Below are positions 17,965 through 26,246 of a stretch of 64,000 nt of DNA, piece by piece. Each line of letters begins with the position of its first letter. The first letter of the stretch is position 1. Where the stretch lies: NCBI GenBank assembly GCA_029261995.1, contig JAJDAF010000030.1, forward strand, positions 1 to 64,000, given 5' to 3'. Source of the DNA: Candidatus Zhuqueibacterota bacterium (GTDB lineage Bacteria > Zhuqueibacterota > Zhuqueibacteria > Oceanimicrobiales > Oceanimicrobiaceae). The position numbers and the translations under genes were made by a program. The notes under the pieces were generated by a model that had not been told where the DNA came from, ran no database searches, and was given only the letters and a program-made list of their open reading frames with translations.

Positions 17965-18417
17965 CTAGTTTGTGCCTTCAGGGCTCTGATAGTTGGCTGG
18001 GTCGTAATCTTTGAGGTCGTACTCACCTTCTTCGGTCTCATACTTTGATGGGCATTTCGCCATCAAGAAATTGGCGTCGAAATAGCCTTCTTCTGTCATT
18101 TGACCTTCAACTAGAATTTCGGAGCCATCCTTGAATGTGTCAGGCCGCTCTTTGTCATAACGAACCCGGAGTTCACGACCTTCTTCCTCAATGGTGAAGT
18201 AGGCTTCAAGGCTATTCGGGGTTTCTTCGACTGACCCGGCCACCAGATTACCTTTCACACGCAGACCCTGTGACATATCTGTCGAGGGCATGGCATGGAG
18301 ATCCTCGATGGTGACGTAATACTGCATATTCTCGTTAAAGCCCGAGATGGTCAGCCAGACCAGCAGACCGGCAACGACGGCAAAAGCCACAGCAATTTTT
18401 GCTTTCTTGGCAGGCAT
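17965..18417 (-). CDS. ccmE: Cytochrome c maturation haem chaperone CcmE, cysteine (CXXXY) type
   Basis: The 150-residue CcmE has an N-terminal membrane anchor (residues 7-27) and an OB-fold periplasmic domain. The haem-binding site reads LMAKCPSKYE: the usual histidine of HXXXY is replaced by cysteine (C122, Y126). This cysteine variant is known from archaea and some Desulfovibrio-like bacteria, where it goes with a system I variant lacking CcmH. It lies between dxs and ccmF with short spacers, so all may be co-transcribed. Confidence 0.92.
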   Translation of the reverse strand: MPAKKAKIAVAFAVVAGLLVWLTISGFNENMQYYVTIEDLHAMPSTDMSQGLRVKGNLVAGSVEETPNSLEAYFTIEEEGRELRVRYDKERPDTFKDGSEILVEGQMTEEGYFDANFLMAKCPSKYETEEGEYDLKDYDPANYQSPEGTN

Positions 18418-18462
18418 TGTCTTCTCCAGATAAGGTTCTTTGATTGTGATCTCAGTGTATGA

Positions 18463-20394
18463 CTATGAAAGCGTTTGCTTAGTTCCCTGAATATGAGCTG
18501 ACCTTACCACACCATTGCCGGTGACTTGTGTCTCGCAGGTCTCTGCAATGCGACTCGGAGAAAGTCCTACATTCTCGAGCAAGATCGAACGTGAGCCGTG
18601 TTCTACGAAGGCATCTGGCAGGCCAAGGTTCACGATCTGAATATCTCCAACTAGGTGGCGCAGCAAGAATTGATTGACCTGACTGCCAAATCCTCCGGAA
18701 AGCACGTTCTCCTCGACCGTTATCAGGTACTGGTGCGAACGGGCAATTTGCTCTAACAAATCATCGTCCATAGGCTTGATGAAGCGGCAGTTGACTACCG
18801 TGGCGTCGATACCCTTTTTTTGCAGGAGTTCTGCCGCGTTCAGAGAGGCCTCCACCATTGTTCCAACCGCGAGCAAAGCGAGGTTATTCCCTTCGCGCAG
18901 GACTTCCCATGAGCCGATCGGCAGTTCTTCGTAGACCGGAGAATCTGACAGTTTGATGCTTGTGTCTTTCGGGTAGCGAATGGCGAACGGACCATCTTGC
19001 TGGGCAAATCCTGTATGGAGCAGGTTTCTGAGTTCGTCTCCATCTTTCGGAGCCGCGACAACCATCCCGGGAATCGCAGACATGTAGGATAAATCGAGGC
19101 AACCGTGGTGAGTAGGACCGTCGGCGCCACAAAGGCCAGCGCGGTCTAAGGTGAAGACGACCGGCAAATGTTGAATGGCAACGTCGTGCACAATGTGGTC
19201 GAAGGCGCGCTGCAGGAATGTCGAGTAAATCGCGACGCATGGCCGGATGCCTTCGGCGGCGAGGCCTGCCGCATAGGTCACCGCGTGTCCTTCCGCGATG
19301 CCAACATCAAAGAATCTGTCTGGAAATTCCTTTTGATGTTTTACGAGTCCCGTGCCTTCAGCCATGGCAGCAGTGATGGCCACAATTTTGTCGTTGGACC
19401 TACTCAGGTCGATGAGCGCGTCAGTAAAAACGTTGTTGTAAGAAGTTGGCTTCGTCGGGGCCTTCTCGTCTCCGGCGGACTGCTTCGAGGGCGGTGAAAC
19501 GGCGTGAAATTTCACACTGTCTTTCTCAGCGTAGTCCACGCCCTTGCCCTTCACCGTCAGAACATGCAACACCTTGGGTCCCTTGATGTTTTTCAGTTTT
19601 TCGATGGTCGGGACCAGCTCGCGCAAATCATGCCCATCGACGGGGCCGAAATAGCGGAAGCCCAACTCTTCAAAGAACATCCCGGGAACGATAAGATTCT
19701 TGAGACTCTCCTCAATCCTGCGCACAAGCTTGCGCACTCGTTTCTTGCCAATTGGCATCTTTTCCGTGAGGTTCCAGATCTCATCCTTGATGCGATTGTA
19801 GTGCGGATGCGTGGTAATCTCTGTGAGATAGCGGGAAATTCCACCCACGTTCGGCGAGATAGACATTTGATTGTCGTTGAGCACCACCAGGATGTCGGAC
19901 TTCAACTGTCCGGCATTGTTCAGGGCTTCGTAGGCGAGGCCGCCAGTCAGGGCGCCATCACCGATGATGGCTACGACCTTGTTGTTCTTCCCCAACAAAT
20001 CGCGACCTGCGGCAAACCCCAGAGCTGCCGAAATGGAGGTGCTGGCATGACCGGCGCCGAATGTATCAAAGGGGCTTTCGGCGCGTTTAAGAAAGCCGCT
20101 GATGCCCTTGTATTGCCGGATTGTCTTCAACTCGTCGCGTCGCCCGGTCAGGATTTTGTGAACGTAACCCTGGTGGCCGACATCCCACACGAAAATGTCA
20201 TCGGGAGCGTCGTAAATGTGGTGCAGCGCCGTGGTCAACTCGACGACACCAAGACTGGAGCCGAAATGGCCGCCAATGCTGGTGATTACATTGACCAGAT
20301 ATTCCCGAATCTCCGTGCAGAGTTGCTCAAGCTCATCAATTGACAGTCGTTTGAGATCCTGGGGGCCTGCGATGCGGCCTAGAATTGAGTTCAT
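18463..20394 (-). CDS. dxs: 1-deoxy-D-xylulose-5-phosphate synthase
   Basis: The 643-residue thiamine-diphosphate enzyme condenses pyruvate and glyceraldehyde-3-phosphate in the first step of the MEP isoprenoid pathway. Motifs are VGHQGYVHKILTGR, GAGHASTSISAALG, GDGALTGG (ThDP/Mg binding) and DRAGLCGADGPTHHG. I chose ATG 20394 (MNSILGRI) by family alignment. An ATG at 20439 overlaps the rny stop region by eight bases and would add 15 residues. It follows rny directly. Confidence 0.96.
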   Translation of the reverse strand: MNSILGRIAGPQDLKRLSIDELEQLCTEIREYLVNVITSIGGHFGSSLGVVELTTALHHIYDAPDDIFVWDVGHQGYVHKILTGRRDELKTIRQYKGISGFLKRAESPFDTFGAGHASTSISAALGFAAGRDLLGKNNKVVAIIGDGALTGGLAYEALNNAGQLKSDILVVLNDNQMSISPNVGGISRYLTEITTHPHYNRIKDEIWNLTEKMPIGKKRVRKLVRRIEESLKNLIVPGMFFEELGFRYFGPVDGHDLRELVPTIEKLKNIKGPKVLHVLTVKGKGVDYAEKDSVKFHAVSPPSKQSAGDEKAPTKPTSYNNVFTDALIDLSRSNDKIVAITAAMAEGTGLVKHQKEFPDRFFDVGIAEGHAVTYAAGLAAEGIRPCVAIYSTFLQRAFDHIVHDVAIQHLPVVFTLDRAGLCGADGPTHHGCLDLSYMSAIPGMVVAAPKDGDELRNLLHTGFAQQDGPFAIRYPKDTSIKLSDSPVYEELPIGSWEVLREGNNLALLAVGTMVEASLNAAELLQKKGIDATVVNCRFIKPMDDDLLEQIARSHQYLITVEENVLSGGFGSQVNQFLLRHLVGDIQIVNLGLPDAFVEHGSRSILLENVGLSPSRIAETCETQVTGNGVVRSAHIQGTKQTLS

Positions 20395-20431
20395 ACCAAT
20401 GTCCTGTTTGTTTGGGTCTTGCAGGCCTAAA

Positions 20432-21994
20432 TCAGGCATAACTCACAGCGCGCGTTTCGCGTATGACCGTCACCCTTATTTGACCGGGGTATTCAAGGTC
20501 GGATTCGATTTTCTTTGCAATATCGCTGGCGAGCAGGTTGGCCTGCGCATCATCGACTTTGTCCGGCTGAACAATAACCCTGACTTCACGTCCAGCGGAG
20601 ATTGCATATGCTTTGCTGACCAGATCGAATGAATCCGCAACTTTCTCGAGACTCTCGATGCGGCGAATGTAGCCGTCCAGGGTATCACGTCGTGCACCCG
20701 GGCGGGCTCCGGAGATGGAGTCGGCGCAAGCCACCAATGCGGAAATCAATGAGGTCTTTGGGGTATCTTCATGGTGCGAGGCAATCGCATTCAGCACAAC
20801 CGGGTGCTCCTTGAACTGCTGGCCAACCTTCAGGCCGATCTGCACGTGGGTACCTTCCTCTTCCTGGCTCATGGCCTTGCCGATGTCATGCAGGAGGCCG
20901 GCTCGCTTAGCTAACTTCACGTCAAGACTAAGCTCCGCGGCCATGGCGCCGGTGAGGGTCGCCACCTCTTCGCAATGCTGCAGCACATTCTGGCCGTAGC
21001 TGCTCCGGAACTTGAGTCTGCCGAGAATTCGAATGAGGTCCGGGTGTACTCTTCCCACGCCAATGCGGGCGATAACTTCATTGCCGCCGCGCCAGATCAG
21101 CTTGTCCACTTCTTTCTCAGCATTCCGGACCAGCTCTTCGATCTTCTGAGGATGGATGCGGCTGTTGCTGATGATCTTCTCCAGAGCCAGGCGTGCGACT
21201 TCGCGGCGCACGGGGTCGAAACCCGACAACACAACGGCCTCAGGCGTGTCATCGACGATGACCTTGACGCCGGTCGCTTGTTCGAATGCCTTGATGTTGC
21301 GCCCGTCGCGGCCGATAATCCTGCCCTTTAAGTCTTCAGACGGAAGCGGAACCACAGACACAGTCGTCTCCACACAATGGTCGGCAGCGTTACGCTCGAT
21401 TGCCATGGTGATGATCTTCTTGGCATCTCGGGTGGCGTTCTCTTTCGACTTGTCCAGAAACTCTTTGTAGAACTGAGCAGCTTCTGCCTTGTAATCGCGT
21501 TTCAGATTCTCGAGCAGCAAGTCTTTTGCTTGCTCAAGGCTGACTTGTGAGATCCTGGAGAGCGCCAGGTTTTGCTCATGCAAAACACGGTTGAGCTCGT
21601 CTTCCTTGGTGCGCAGGGCTTCTTTCTGCTCCTGCAGGGTTCTCTCCTTCGAGTTGAGATTGCTTGTTTTCTGACTGAACTCGTTTTCCATCCGCAGCAA
21701 TTTTTTCTCTTTCTCCAGGAAATCGCGTTCTATCTTGTCGATCTTTCTCTGCCGTGCTTTCAGACGACTCTCTTGCTCGTCCCGGGTGCGAAACCACTGC
21801 TCTTTGGCCTTGAGAATCGTCTTCTGCTTGGCCCGCTCTGCATTGCGCTGCGCATCCGCGAGGATGTCATTCGCCTGGGCCTTCACATTCCCCAGTCTGC
21901 CTCTTTTCACTAGCGTTGCGGCAAGCCATCCAGCTCCAACGAGAAGCACAGCCGCGCCGATATTGATAAATATAGAGCTTGAAATCATGTCCAT
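20432..21994 (-). CDS. rny: Ribonuclease Y
   Basis: The 520-residue RNase Y has an N-terminal membrane segment (residues 8-28), a long coiled coil to about residue 200, a KH RNA-binding domain (GRDGRNIKAFEQATGVKV) and an HD phosphohydrolase domain with LLHDIGKA near residue 365. It starts mRNA decay by endonucleolytic cleavage at the membrane. The start has AAGGT about nine bases upstream. It leads directly into dxs. Confidence 0.97.
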   Translation of the reverse strand: MDMISSSIFINIGAAVLLVGAGWLAATLVKRGRLGNVKAQANDILADAQRNAERAKQKTILKAKEQWFRTRDEQESRLKARQRKIDKIERDFLEKEKKLLRMENEFSQKTSNLNSKERTLQEQKEALRTKEDELNRVLHEQNLALSRISQVSLEQAKDLLLENLKRDYKAEAAQFYKEFLDKSKENATRDAKKIITMAIERNAADHCVETTVSVVPLPSEDLKGRIIGRDGRNIKAFEQATGVKVIVDDTPEAVVLSGFDPVRREVARLALEKIISNSRIHPQKIEELVRNAEKEVDKLIWRGGNEVIARIGVGRVHPDLIRILGRLKFRSSYGQNVLQHCEEVATLTGAMAAELSLDVKLAKRAGLLHDIGKAMSQEEEGTHVQIGLKVGQQFKEHPVVLNAIASHHEDTPKTSLISALVACADSISGARPGARRDTLDGYIRRIESLEKVADSFDLVSKAYAISAGREVRVIVQPDKVDDAQANLLASDIAKKIESDLEYPGQIRVTVIRETRAVSYA

Positions 21995-22004
21995 AGTGGT
22001 GACC

Positions 22005-22445
22005 TTAATCCGTTACTCCTACTCCTTTGCCGTTGGCCAGACGTCCCGTGGGTTGAACCTTACGCGGCGATTCGCACGATTTCAGGTAACCCGAGATGAC
22101 CCTGGCCATGACCTCCATGTTTGCTTTCACTTTGTTGCCCGCGCAGTTGGGGTTGGACCAGATGCACTCCACGCCCTTGCAATAATCCAACCGAAGGTCA
22201 CAGCCCTGCTGCCGCTGATAAGCAGCGGACGAGACCATGTGCCGGGTAACTGTCTCACGCTCAAAATCTGTGCTCTGGGTCATATAATGAACTTCTACCA
22301 GCTTGTCCCACAAAAAGCCGTGGGCCTCCACCAGAAGATGATTCTCGAACGTATCCAGAAGCGGTCGAATCCGTCTGTGCTGGAAAACCGTGGTGAGTAA
22401 ACCCAATTTTTGACTTGTTTTCAGTGACGAAATATTCTCGTCCAT
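22005..22445 (-). CDS. Conserved-looking hypothetical protein with cysteine cluster
   Basis: I do not recognise this 146-residue protein. It is soluble, with no signal peptide or membrane segment. A cysteine-rich centre reads GCDLRLDYCKGVECIWSNPNC (C-x7-C-x4-C-x6-C) and the tail is basic and glycine-rich. The spacing could suit a metal or Fe-S site. It lies 10 bases upstream of rny in the same direction and 112 bases after the DUF2203 gene, so it could be co-transcribed with either. Coding is supported by length, position and AAGGT before the ATG, not by homology. Confidence 0.6.
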   Translation of the reverse strand: MDENISSLKTSQKLGLLTTVFQHRRIRPLLDTFENHLLVEAHGFLWDKLVEVHYMTQSTDFERETVTRHMVSSAAYQRQQGCDLRLDYCKGVECIWSNPNCAGNKVKANMEVMARVISGYLKSCESPRKVQPTGRLANGKGVGVTD

Positions 22446-22557
22446 ACCTTACGCGCGCTCAGTTAACTACAGCATTTTTGAATATAAACACTACTGCCTG
22501 AAAAATCAAGACAAATCCCGGGGTGTGTTCCGCGCGGTCGGATAGGTTGGTTGATGG

Positions 22558-22968
22558 TCAATTCTGAGAGTTTTCGAACCCCAGGCCCGCCTTCTCCTGG
22601 ATGGGAATTCGGTCTTTGAAGCTCTGGTAGGTTTTGTGGCTGTGAGATACGGTGTGCTCTCCAAAATTCCAGCAGAACACCGTGTCGGGAATGGGTGACT
22701 TGAAATCGACCGTAAAATGGCCCTTGGGATAGACACCTAACCCGGCCACTTCCCGCGCCCAATCTGTCAAAATGTGCTCGCAACCTGCATCGAAATCGCT
22801 TTGCGCGCGGTCTAAATCAAAAGAACGGCCCTCGGATTCAAACTCATCCTTGAGCGTTTTCAGAAGTCGAACGGCCCGCTCCGTGGCCACGATGATCCGC
22901 GGCAGCAGCGCGTTAGCTTCATCTAACGAGAACTTTCGAAAGCCATCATCTCGGTCGTAAAGGTTCAT
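22558..22968 (-). CDS. DUF2203 family protein
   Basis: The 136-residue protein matches the DUF2203 pattern: FSLDEANALLPRI at the N-terminus, a helical middle, then GLGVYPKGHFTVDF and PDTVFCWNFGE. The family is widespread and of unknown function; members often lie near metabolic or Fe-S genes. It starts 14 bases after the glutaryl-CoA dehydrogenase stop codon and is probably in the same transcript. Confidence 0.85.
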   Translation of the reverse strand: MNLYDRDDGFRKFSLDEANALLPRIIVATERAVRLLKTLKDEFESEGRSFDLDRAQSDFDAGCEHILTDWAREVAGLGVYPKGHFTVDFKSPIPDTVFCWNFGEHTVSHSHKTYQSFKDRIPIQEKAGLGFENSQN

Positions 22969-22982
22969 GTTTCACTCTCTGG

Positions 22983-24152
22983 CTATGAGAAGGCAGGCAA
23001 CCCGGTGATCTCGTTACCAAGGATAAGCGTGTGGATATCATGCGTGCCTTCGTAGGTGATGACCGATTCAAGGTTGCAGGAATGCCGCATGGCCTGGTAA
23101 TCATCCAGAATGCCGTTAGCGCCGAGAACCGAACGGGCCATTCTTGCGATCTCCAGCGCCTCATGGACGTTGTTGCGCTTTGCGAGTGAAATCTGTGCGG
23201 CCGTCGCTTTGCCCTGATCCTTCAGCCGGCCCAACTGCAGGACGAGCAGTTGCGCTTTCGTAATCTCGCTGAGCATGGTTACCAGTTTCTCCTGCACCAA
23301 TTGATGCGAAGCGATGGGTTTGTTGTCAAACTGGATTCTGCCTTTTGCGTAGGTGAGTGCTTCATCGTAACATGCCATGGCCGAGCCCAGCGCGCCCCAG
23401 GCGATGCCGTAGCGGGCCTGGCTCAAGCACATGAGCGGACTCTTGAGCCCCTGTGAGCCGGGCAGAAGATTGTCCGACGGAATCTCACAGTTGTCGAAAA
23501 GCAACTCAGCGGTGTCAGAGGCTCGCAATGAGAGTTTTCCGTGAATCGGCACCGCCTCAAAACCCGGCGTCCCTTTATCGACCAGGAAGCCGCGCACGCC
23601 TTCGTCGGTCTTGGCCCAAACGACGGCAACATCCGCCAGGGTGCCGTTGGTAATCCACATTTTGCCGCCATTCAAAACCCAGCCGTTTGCCGTCTTTTCC
23701 GCACGGGTGCGCATGCCGCCGGGATTACTGCCGAAATCAGGCTCGGTTAGACCGAAGCAGCCAACTGCCTCGCCGGCCGCCATTTTCGGCAGCCACTGCT
23801 GTTTTTGTGCTTCGCTGCCAAATGTATGAATCGGGTACATCACCAGACTGCCCTGCACCGATGCAAAGCTGCGCAACCCGCTGTCGCCACGCTCCAATTC
23901 CTGATTGATGAGGCCGTACGCAACATTATTCAGACCTGCACAGCCGTAGCCGCTCAAGTTCGAGCCCAGAAGTCCAAGCTCACCGATTTTCGGAATAACC
24001 TGTCTCGGGAATTCGGCATTGCGGTAAGCCTCTCGAATCACCGGCATGAACTCAGCGTCGATGAATTCGCGAACCGTGTCCCGCACCATTCGTTCTTCAT
24101 CGGAGAGCAGTCCATCGACATTGTAGAAATCAAGCGCCTGGAATTTCGCCAT
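22983..24152 (-). CDS. gcdH: Glutaryl-CoA dehydrogenase
   Basis: The 389-residue acyl-CoA dehydrogenase matches glutaryl-CoA dehydrogenase along its whole length. It has RSFASVQGSLVMYPI (substrate-carboxylate arginine), CFGLTEPDFGSNPGGM, RYGIAWGALG, LGRLKDQ and the catalytic glutamate in TYEGTHDIHTLILG. It oxidatively decarboxylates glutaryl-CoA to crotonyl-CoA. The ATG at 24152 follows AGAGAGAAGA. Lysine catabolic genes (lysine-ketoglutarate reductase, saccharopine dehydrogenase) at 57-60 kb could feed it. It overlaps the 3' end of miaB by about 23 bases. Confidence 0.92.
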   Translation of the reverse strand: MAKFQALDFYNVDGLLSDEERMVRDTVREFIDAEFMPVIREAYRNAEFPRQVIPKIGELGLLGSNLSGYGCAGLNNVAYGLINQELERGDSGLRSFASVQGSLVMYPIHTFGSEAQKQQWLPKMAAGEAVGCFGLTEPDFGSNPGGMRTRAEKTANGWVLNGGKMWITNGTLADVAVVWAKTDEGVRGFLVDKGTPGFEAVPIHGKLSLRASDTAELLFDNCEIPSDNLLPGSQGLKSPLMCLSQARYGIAWGALGSAMACYDEALTYAKGRIQFDNKPIASHQLVQEKLVTMLSEITKAQLLVLQLGRLKDQGKATAAQISLAKRNNVHEALEIARMARSVLGANGILDDYQAMRHSCNLESVITYEGTHDIHTLILGNEITGLPAFS

Positions 24153-25539
24153 TCTTCTCTCTCTGGTTAGATTTGATGTTCGCCCGCTGCCGGTCTGCAA
24201 ATCGACCGACATGTTTGCCAAACAGTGTGTTCGCCGTCGCTCCGGTTATTTCAACACAAACCATATCCCCTTTCTGGAAGTCTCCTTTGTCAAGTACAAC
24301 GACTTTGTTGCCGTCCGTGCGTCCCATCCATTGCTCATCAGTGCGTTTGCTCGGGCCCTCTATCAAAACGGCCAGCTCAGCTCGAATCTCAGCTTGATTT
24401 CTGTTCAGCGAGTGAACCTTTTGCAGCTCGTTGACCTTCACGATTCGTTCGGTTTTCTTGTCATCACAAACATCGTCGGCGTACTTGCGATAGGCAATCG
24501 TGTCCTTGCGTTGCGAATATTTGAACATGAACGCCGAATCAAATTCAACCTGGCGCAGCACGTCCAGAGTATCTTCGAATTCCTCGTCAGTCTCGGTCGG
24601 GAAGCCAACAATGACGTCGGTTGACAGCTTGACCCCCGGCACGGTATTTCTAATCTTGTCTACCAGTCGGAGAAAATCATGCTTTGTGTAGGAACGGGAC
24701 ATTATTTCAAGCACGCGGTCATTGCCGGCCTGCAGGGGCAGGTGAATGTGGCTGCAGATCTTGGGATTCTCAGCCATCACCTGAAGAAACTTGTCCGGAA
24801 AATCTTTCGGATGTGGAGAAGTAAACCTGACCCGCTCAATGCCATCGACCCCGGCCACGCCAACCATCAAATCCGCGAAATCTGTTCCATTCGATTTGTA
24901 AGAATTGACATTCTGGCCCAGCAGGGTCACCTGCTTGAAGCCATCCGCCGCCAGCTTTTCGGCTTCACCGACGACGCTCTCCAGGGTCCGGCTGCGTTCG
25001 CGACCGCGCGTGTAAGGCACCACACAAAAAGTGCAGAAGTTATCGCAGCCGCGCATAACCGCAATCCAGCCTTTGACGCCGGGCACGCGCTCCGGGTAGA
25101 CATCTGAATAGTCTTCAAATTCGGACAAGCTGAAGTCGTATTCCTTTTTGCTGCCAGCACGCACGGATTCAATCATTTCCGGCAGACGCTTATAACTGTC
25201 CGGGCCGGCGTAGATGTCAACAATATTTTCGCTTCTCTCTAAGTCGCCGCGCAGGTTTTGTGCCATGCAGCCGAGCAGGCCGACCACCAGCTTTTTGTTC
25301 TCCTGACGAAAGCGTTTCAGGTCACCCAGCCGGGCGTACATTTTCGTATGAGCGCCCTCTCGAATCGCGCAGGTGTTCATGAGGATGACGTCGGCGTCAG
25401 CTTCATTTTGAGTAAACTCGTACTCATTGGACTTGAGAATGCTCTTCACAAGCTCCGTGTCGTACTCGTTCATCTGACAGCCGTATGTTTCTATGAAAAC
25501 TTTTTTCATATTTGCTTGACTATTAGATTGTGTTTTCAT
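24130..25539 (-). CDS. miaB: tRNA-2-methylthio-N6-dimethylallyladenosine synthase MiaB
   Basis: The radical SAM methylthiotransferase modifies A37 of tRNAs reading UNN codons. N-terminal cluster cysteines begin with ETYGCQMN, the radical SAM motif is GCDNFCTFC (CX3CX2C), and a TRAM domain lies at the end. The first ATG gives 469 residues; an internal ATG ten codons later (MKKVFIE, 25509) also fits the family. The vapBC promoter lies in this 5' end. Confidence 0.96.
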   Translation of the reverse strand: MKTQSNSQANMKKVFIETYGCQMNEYDTELVKSILKSNEYEFTQNEADADVILMNTCAIREGAHTKMYARLGDLKRFRQENKKLVVGLLGCMAQNLRGDLERSENIVDIYAGPDSYKRLPEMIESVRAGSKKEYDFSLSEFEDYSDVYPERVPGVKGWIAVMRGCDNFCTFCVVPYTRGRERSRTLESVVGEAEKLAADGFKQVTLLGQNVNSYKSNGTDFADLMVGVAGVDGIERVRFTSPHPKDFPDKFLQVMAENPKICSHIHLPLQAGNDRVLEIMSRSYTKHDFLRLVDKIRNTVPGVKLSTDVIVGFPTETDEEFEDTLDVLRQVEFDSAFMFKYSQRKDTIAYRKYADDVCDDKKTERIVKVNELQKVHSLNRNQAEIRAELAVLIEGPSKRTDEQWMGRTDGNKVVVLDKGDFQKGDMVCVEITGATANTLFGKHVGRFADRQRANIKSNQREKNGEIPGA

Positions 25540-25564
25540 ACATTCTTGCGCACTACATTAGTGC
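25516..25564 (+). promoter_or_regulatory. vapBC promoter and operator
   Basis: TTGACT (25516-25521) and TACATT (25539-25544) are 17 bp apart, followed by the perfect palindrome GCACTA-cat-TAGTGC at 25550-25564. This is a standard layout for an autorepressed toxin-antitoxin operon. The -35 and -10 overlap the first codons of the divergent miaB gene if miaB starts at 25539. Confidence 0.65.
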
Positions 25565-25590
25565 ACACATGAATACTCGCGGAGATCATC

Positions 25591-25812
25591 ATGTTAAAAA
25601 ACATTACCTTGAGCGCCGAGGAACAACTCATTCGCATGGCGCGCGAAAAGGCTCACCGAGAGCGTACGACTCTTAACGAGACATTCAGGCGATGGCTCAA
25701 GCAGTATGTGAGTACTGATCACAGGCTGAAGAATTACGACGTTCTGATGAAGTCCTTCAGTTATGCGAATCCCGGCAAGTCTTTCACAAGGGAGGAAATG
25801 AATGAGCGATAA
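25591..25812 (+). CDS. vapB: VapB-type antitoxin
   Basis: The 73-residue protein (MLKNITLSAEEQLIRMAREK) has an N-terminal ribbon-helix-helix-like segment and a polar tail. It overlaps the following PIN-domain gene by 11 bases, the usual layout of a type II antitoxin and toxin. The antitoxin should neutralise VapC and repress the operon. Confidence 0.85.
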   Translation: MLKNITLSAEEQLIRMAREKAHRERTTLNETFRRWLKQYVSTDHRLKNYDVLMKSFSYANPGKSFTREEMNER

Positions 25813-26230
25813 GTACTTTCTTGACACCAACATATTTATTTACACGTTTGACTCTGGAAATCCCAAGAAGCAAAAAAGGGCAAATGAACTCATTAGAACC
25901 GCTTTGAAAAATAATACGGGTTGCATCAGCTTCCAGGTTGTTCAAGAATTTATGAACGTTGCTACTCGCAAGTTTGCCGCTCCGCTTTCTATACGGGATT
26001 GTGAGAAATACCTAAGCTCAATCTTGTCTCCGTTGTGTGAAGTCTTCGTCAGCATAGATCTCTACTCTCGGGCTCTCGAAGTAATGGAACGATGGCAATT
26101 CTCATTCTACGATTCTTTAATCGTGGCCGCGGCTCTGCAAGCGAACTGTTCTATTCTGTACTCAGAAGATTTACAGCACGAGCAAAGGATTGGAGATTTG
26201 ACCGTCCACAATCCGTTTCATACGTGCTAA
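25802..26230 (+). CDS. vapC: VapC toxin, PIN-domain ribonuclease
   Basis: The 142-residue PIN-domain protein has the acidic residues of the nuclease site: D in FLDTNIFIY near residue 8, E in QVVQEFMNVA and D in FYDSLIVAAAL. VapC toxins cleave tRNA or rRNA. The gene is preceded by GGAGG inside the vapB end and ends 17 bases before the convergent mtaB stop. The module reads opposite to all neighbours, so it was probably inserted between miaB and mtaB. Confidence 0.92.
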   Translation: MSDKYFLDTNIFIYTFDSGNPKKQKRANELIRTALKNNTGCISFQVVQEFMNVATRKFAAPLSIRDCEKYLSSILSPLCEVFVSIDLYSRALEVMERWQFSFYDSLIVAAALQANCSILYSEDLQHEQRIGDLTVHNPFHTC

Positions 26231-26246
26231 CAGCACCTGCCTTCGT

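Noticed and set aside
22463-22783. Alternative frame of 106 residues overlapping the DUF2203 gene
   Set aside because: DUF2203 motifs are in the other frame; the remainder is a shadow with no support.
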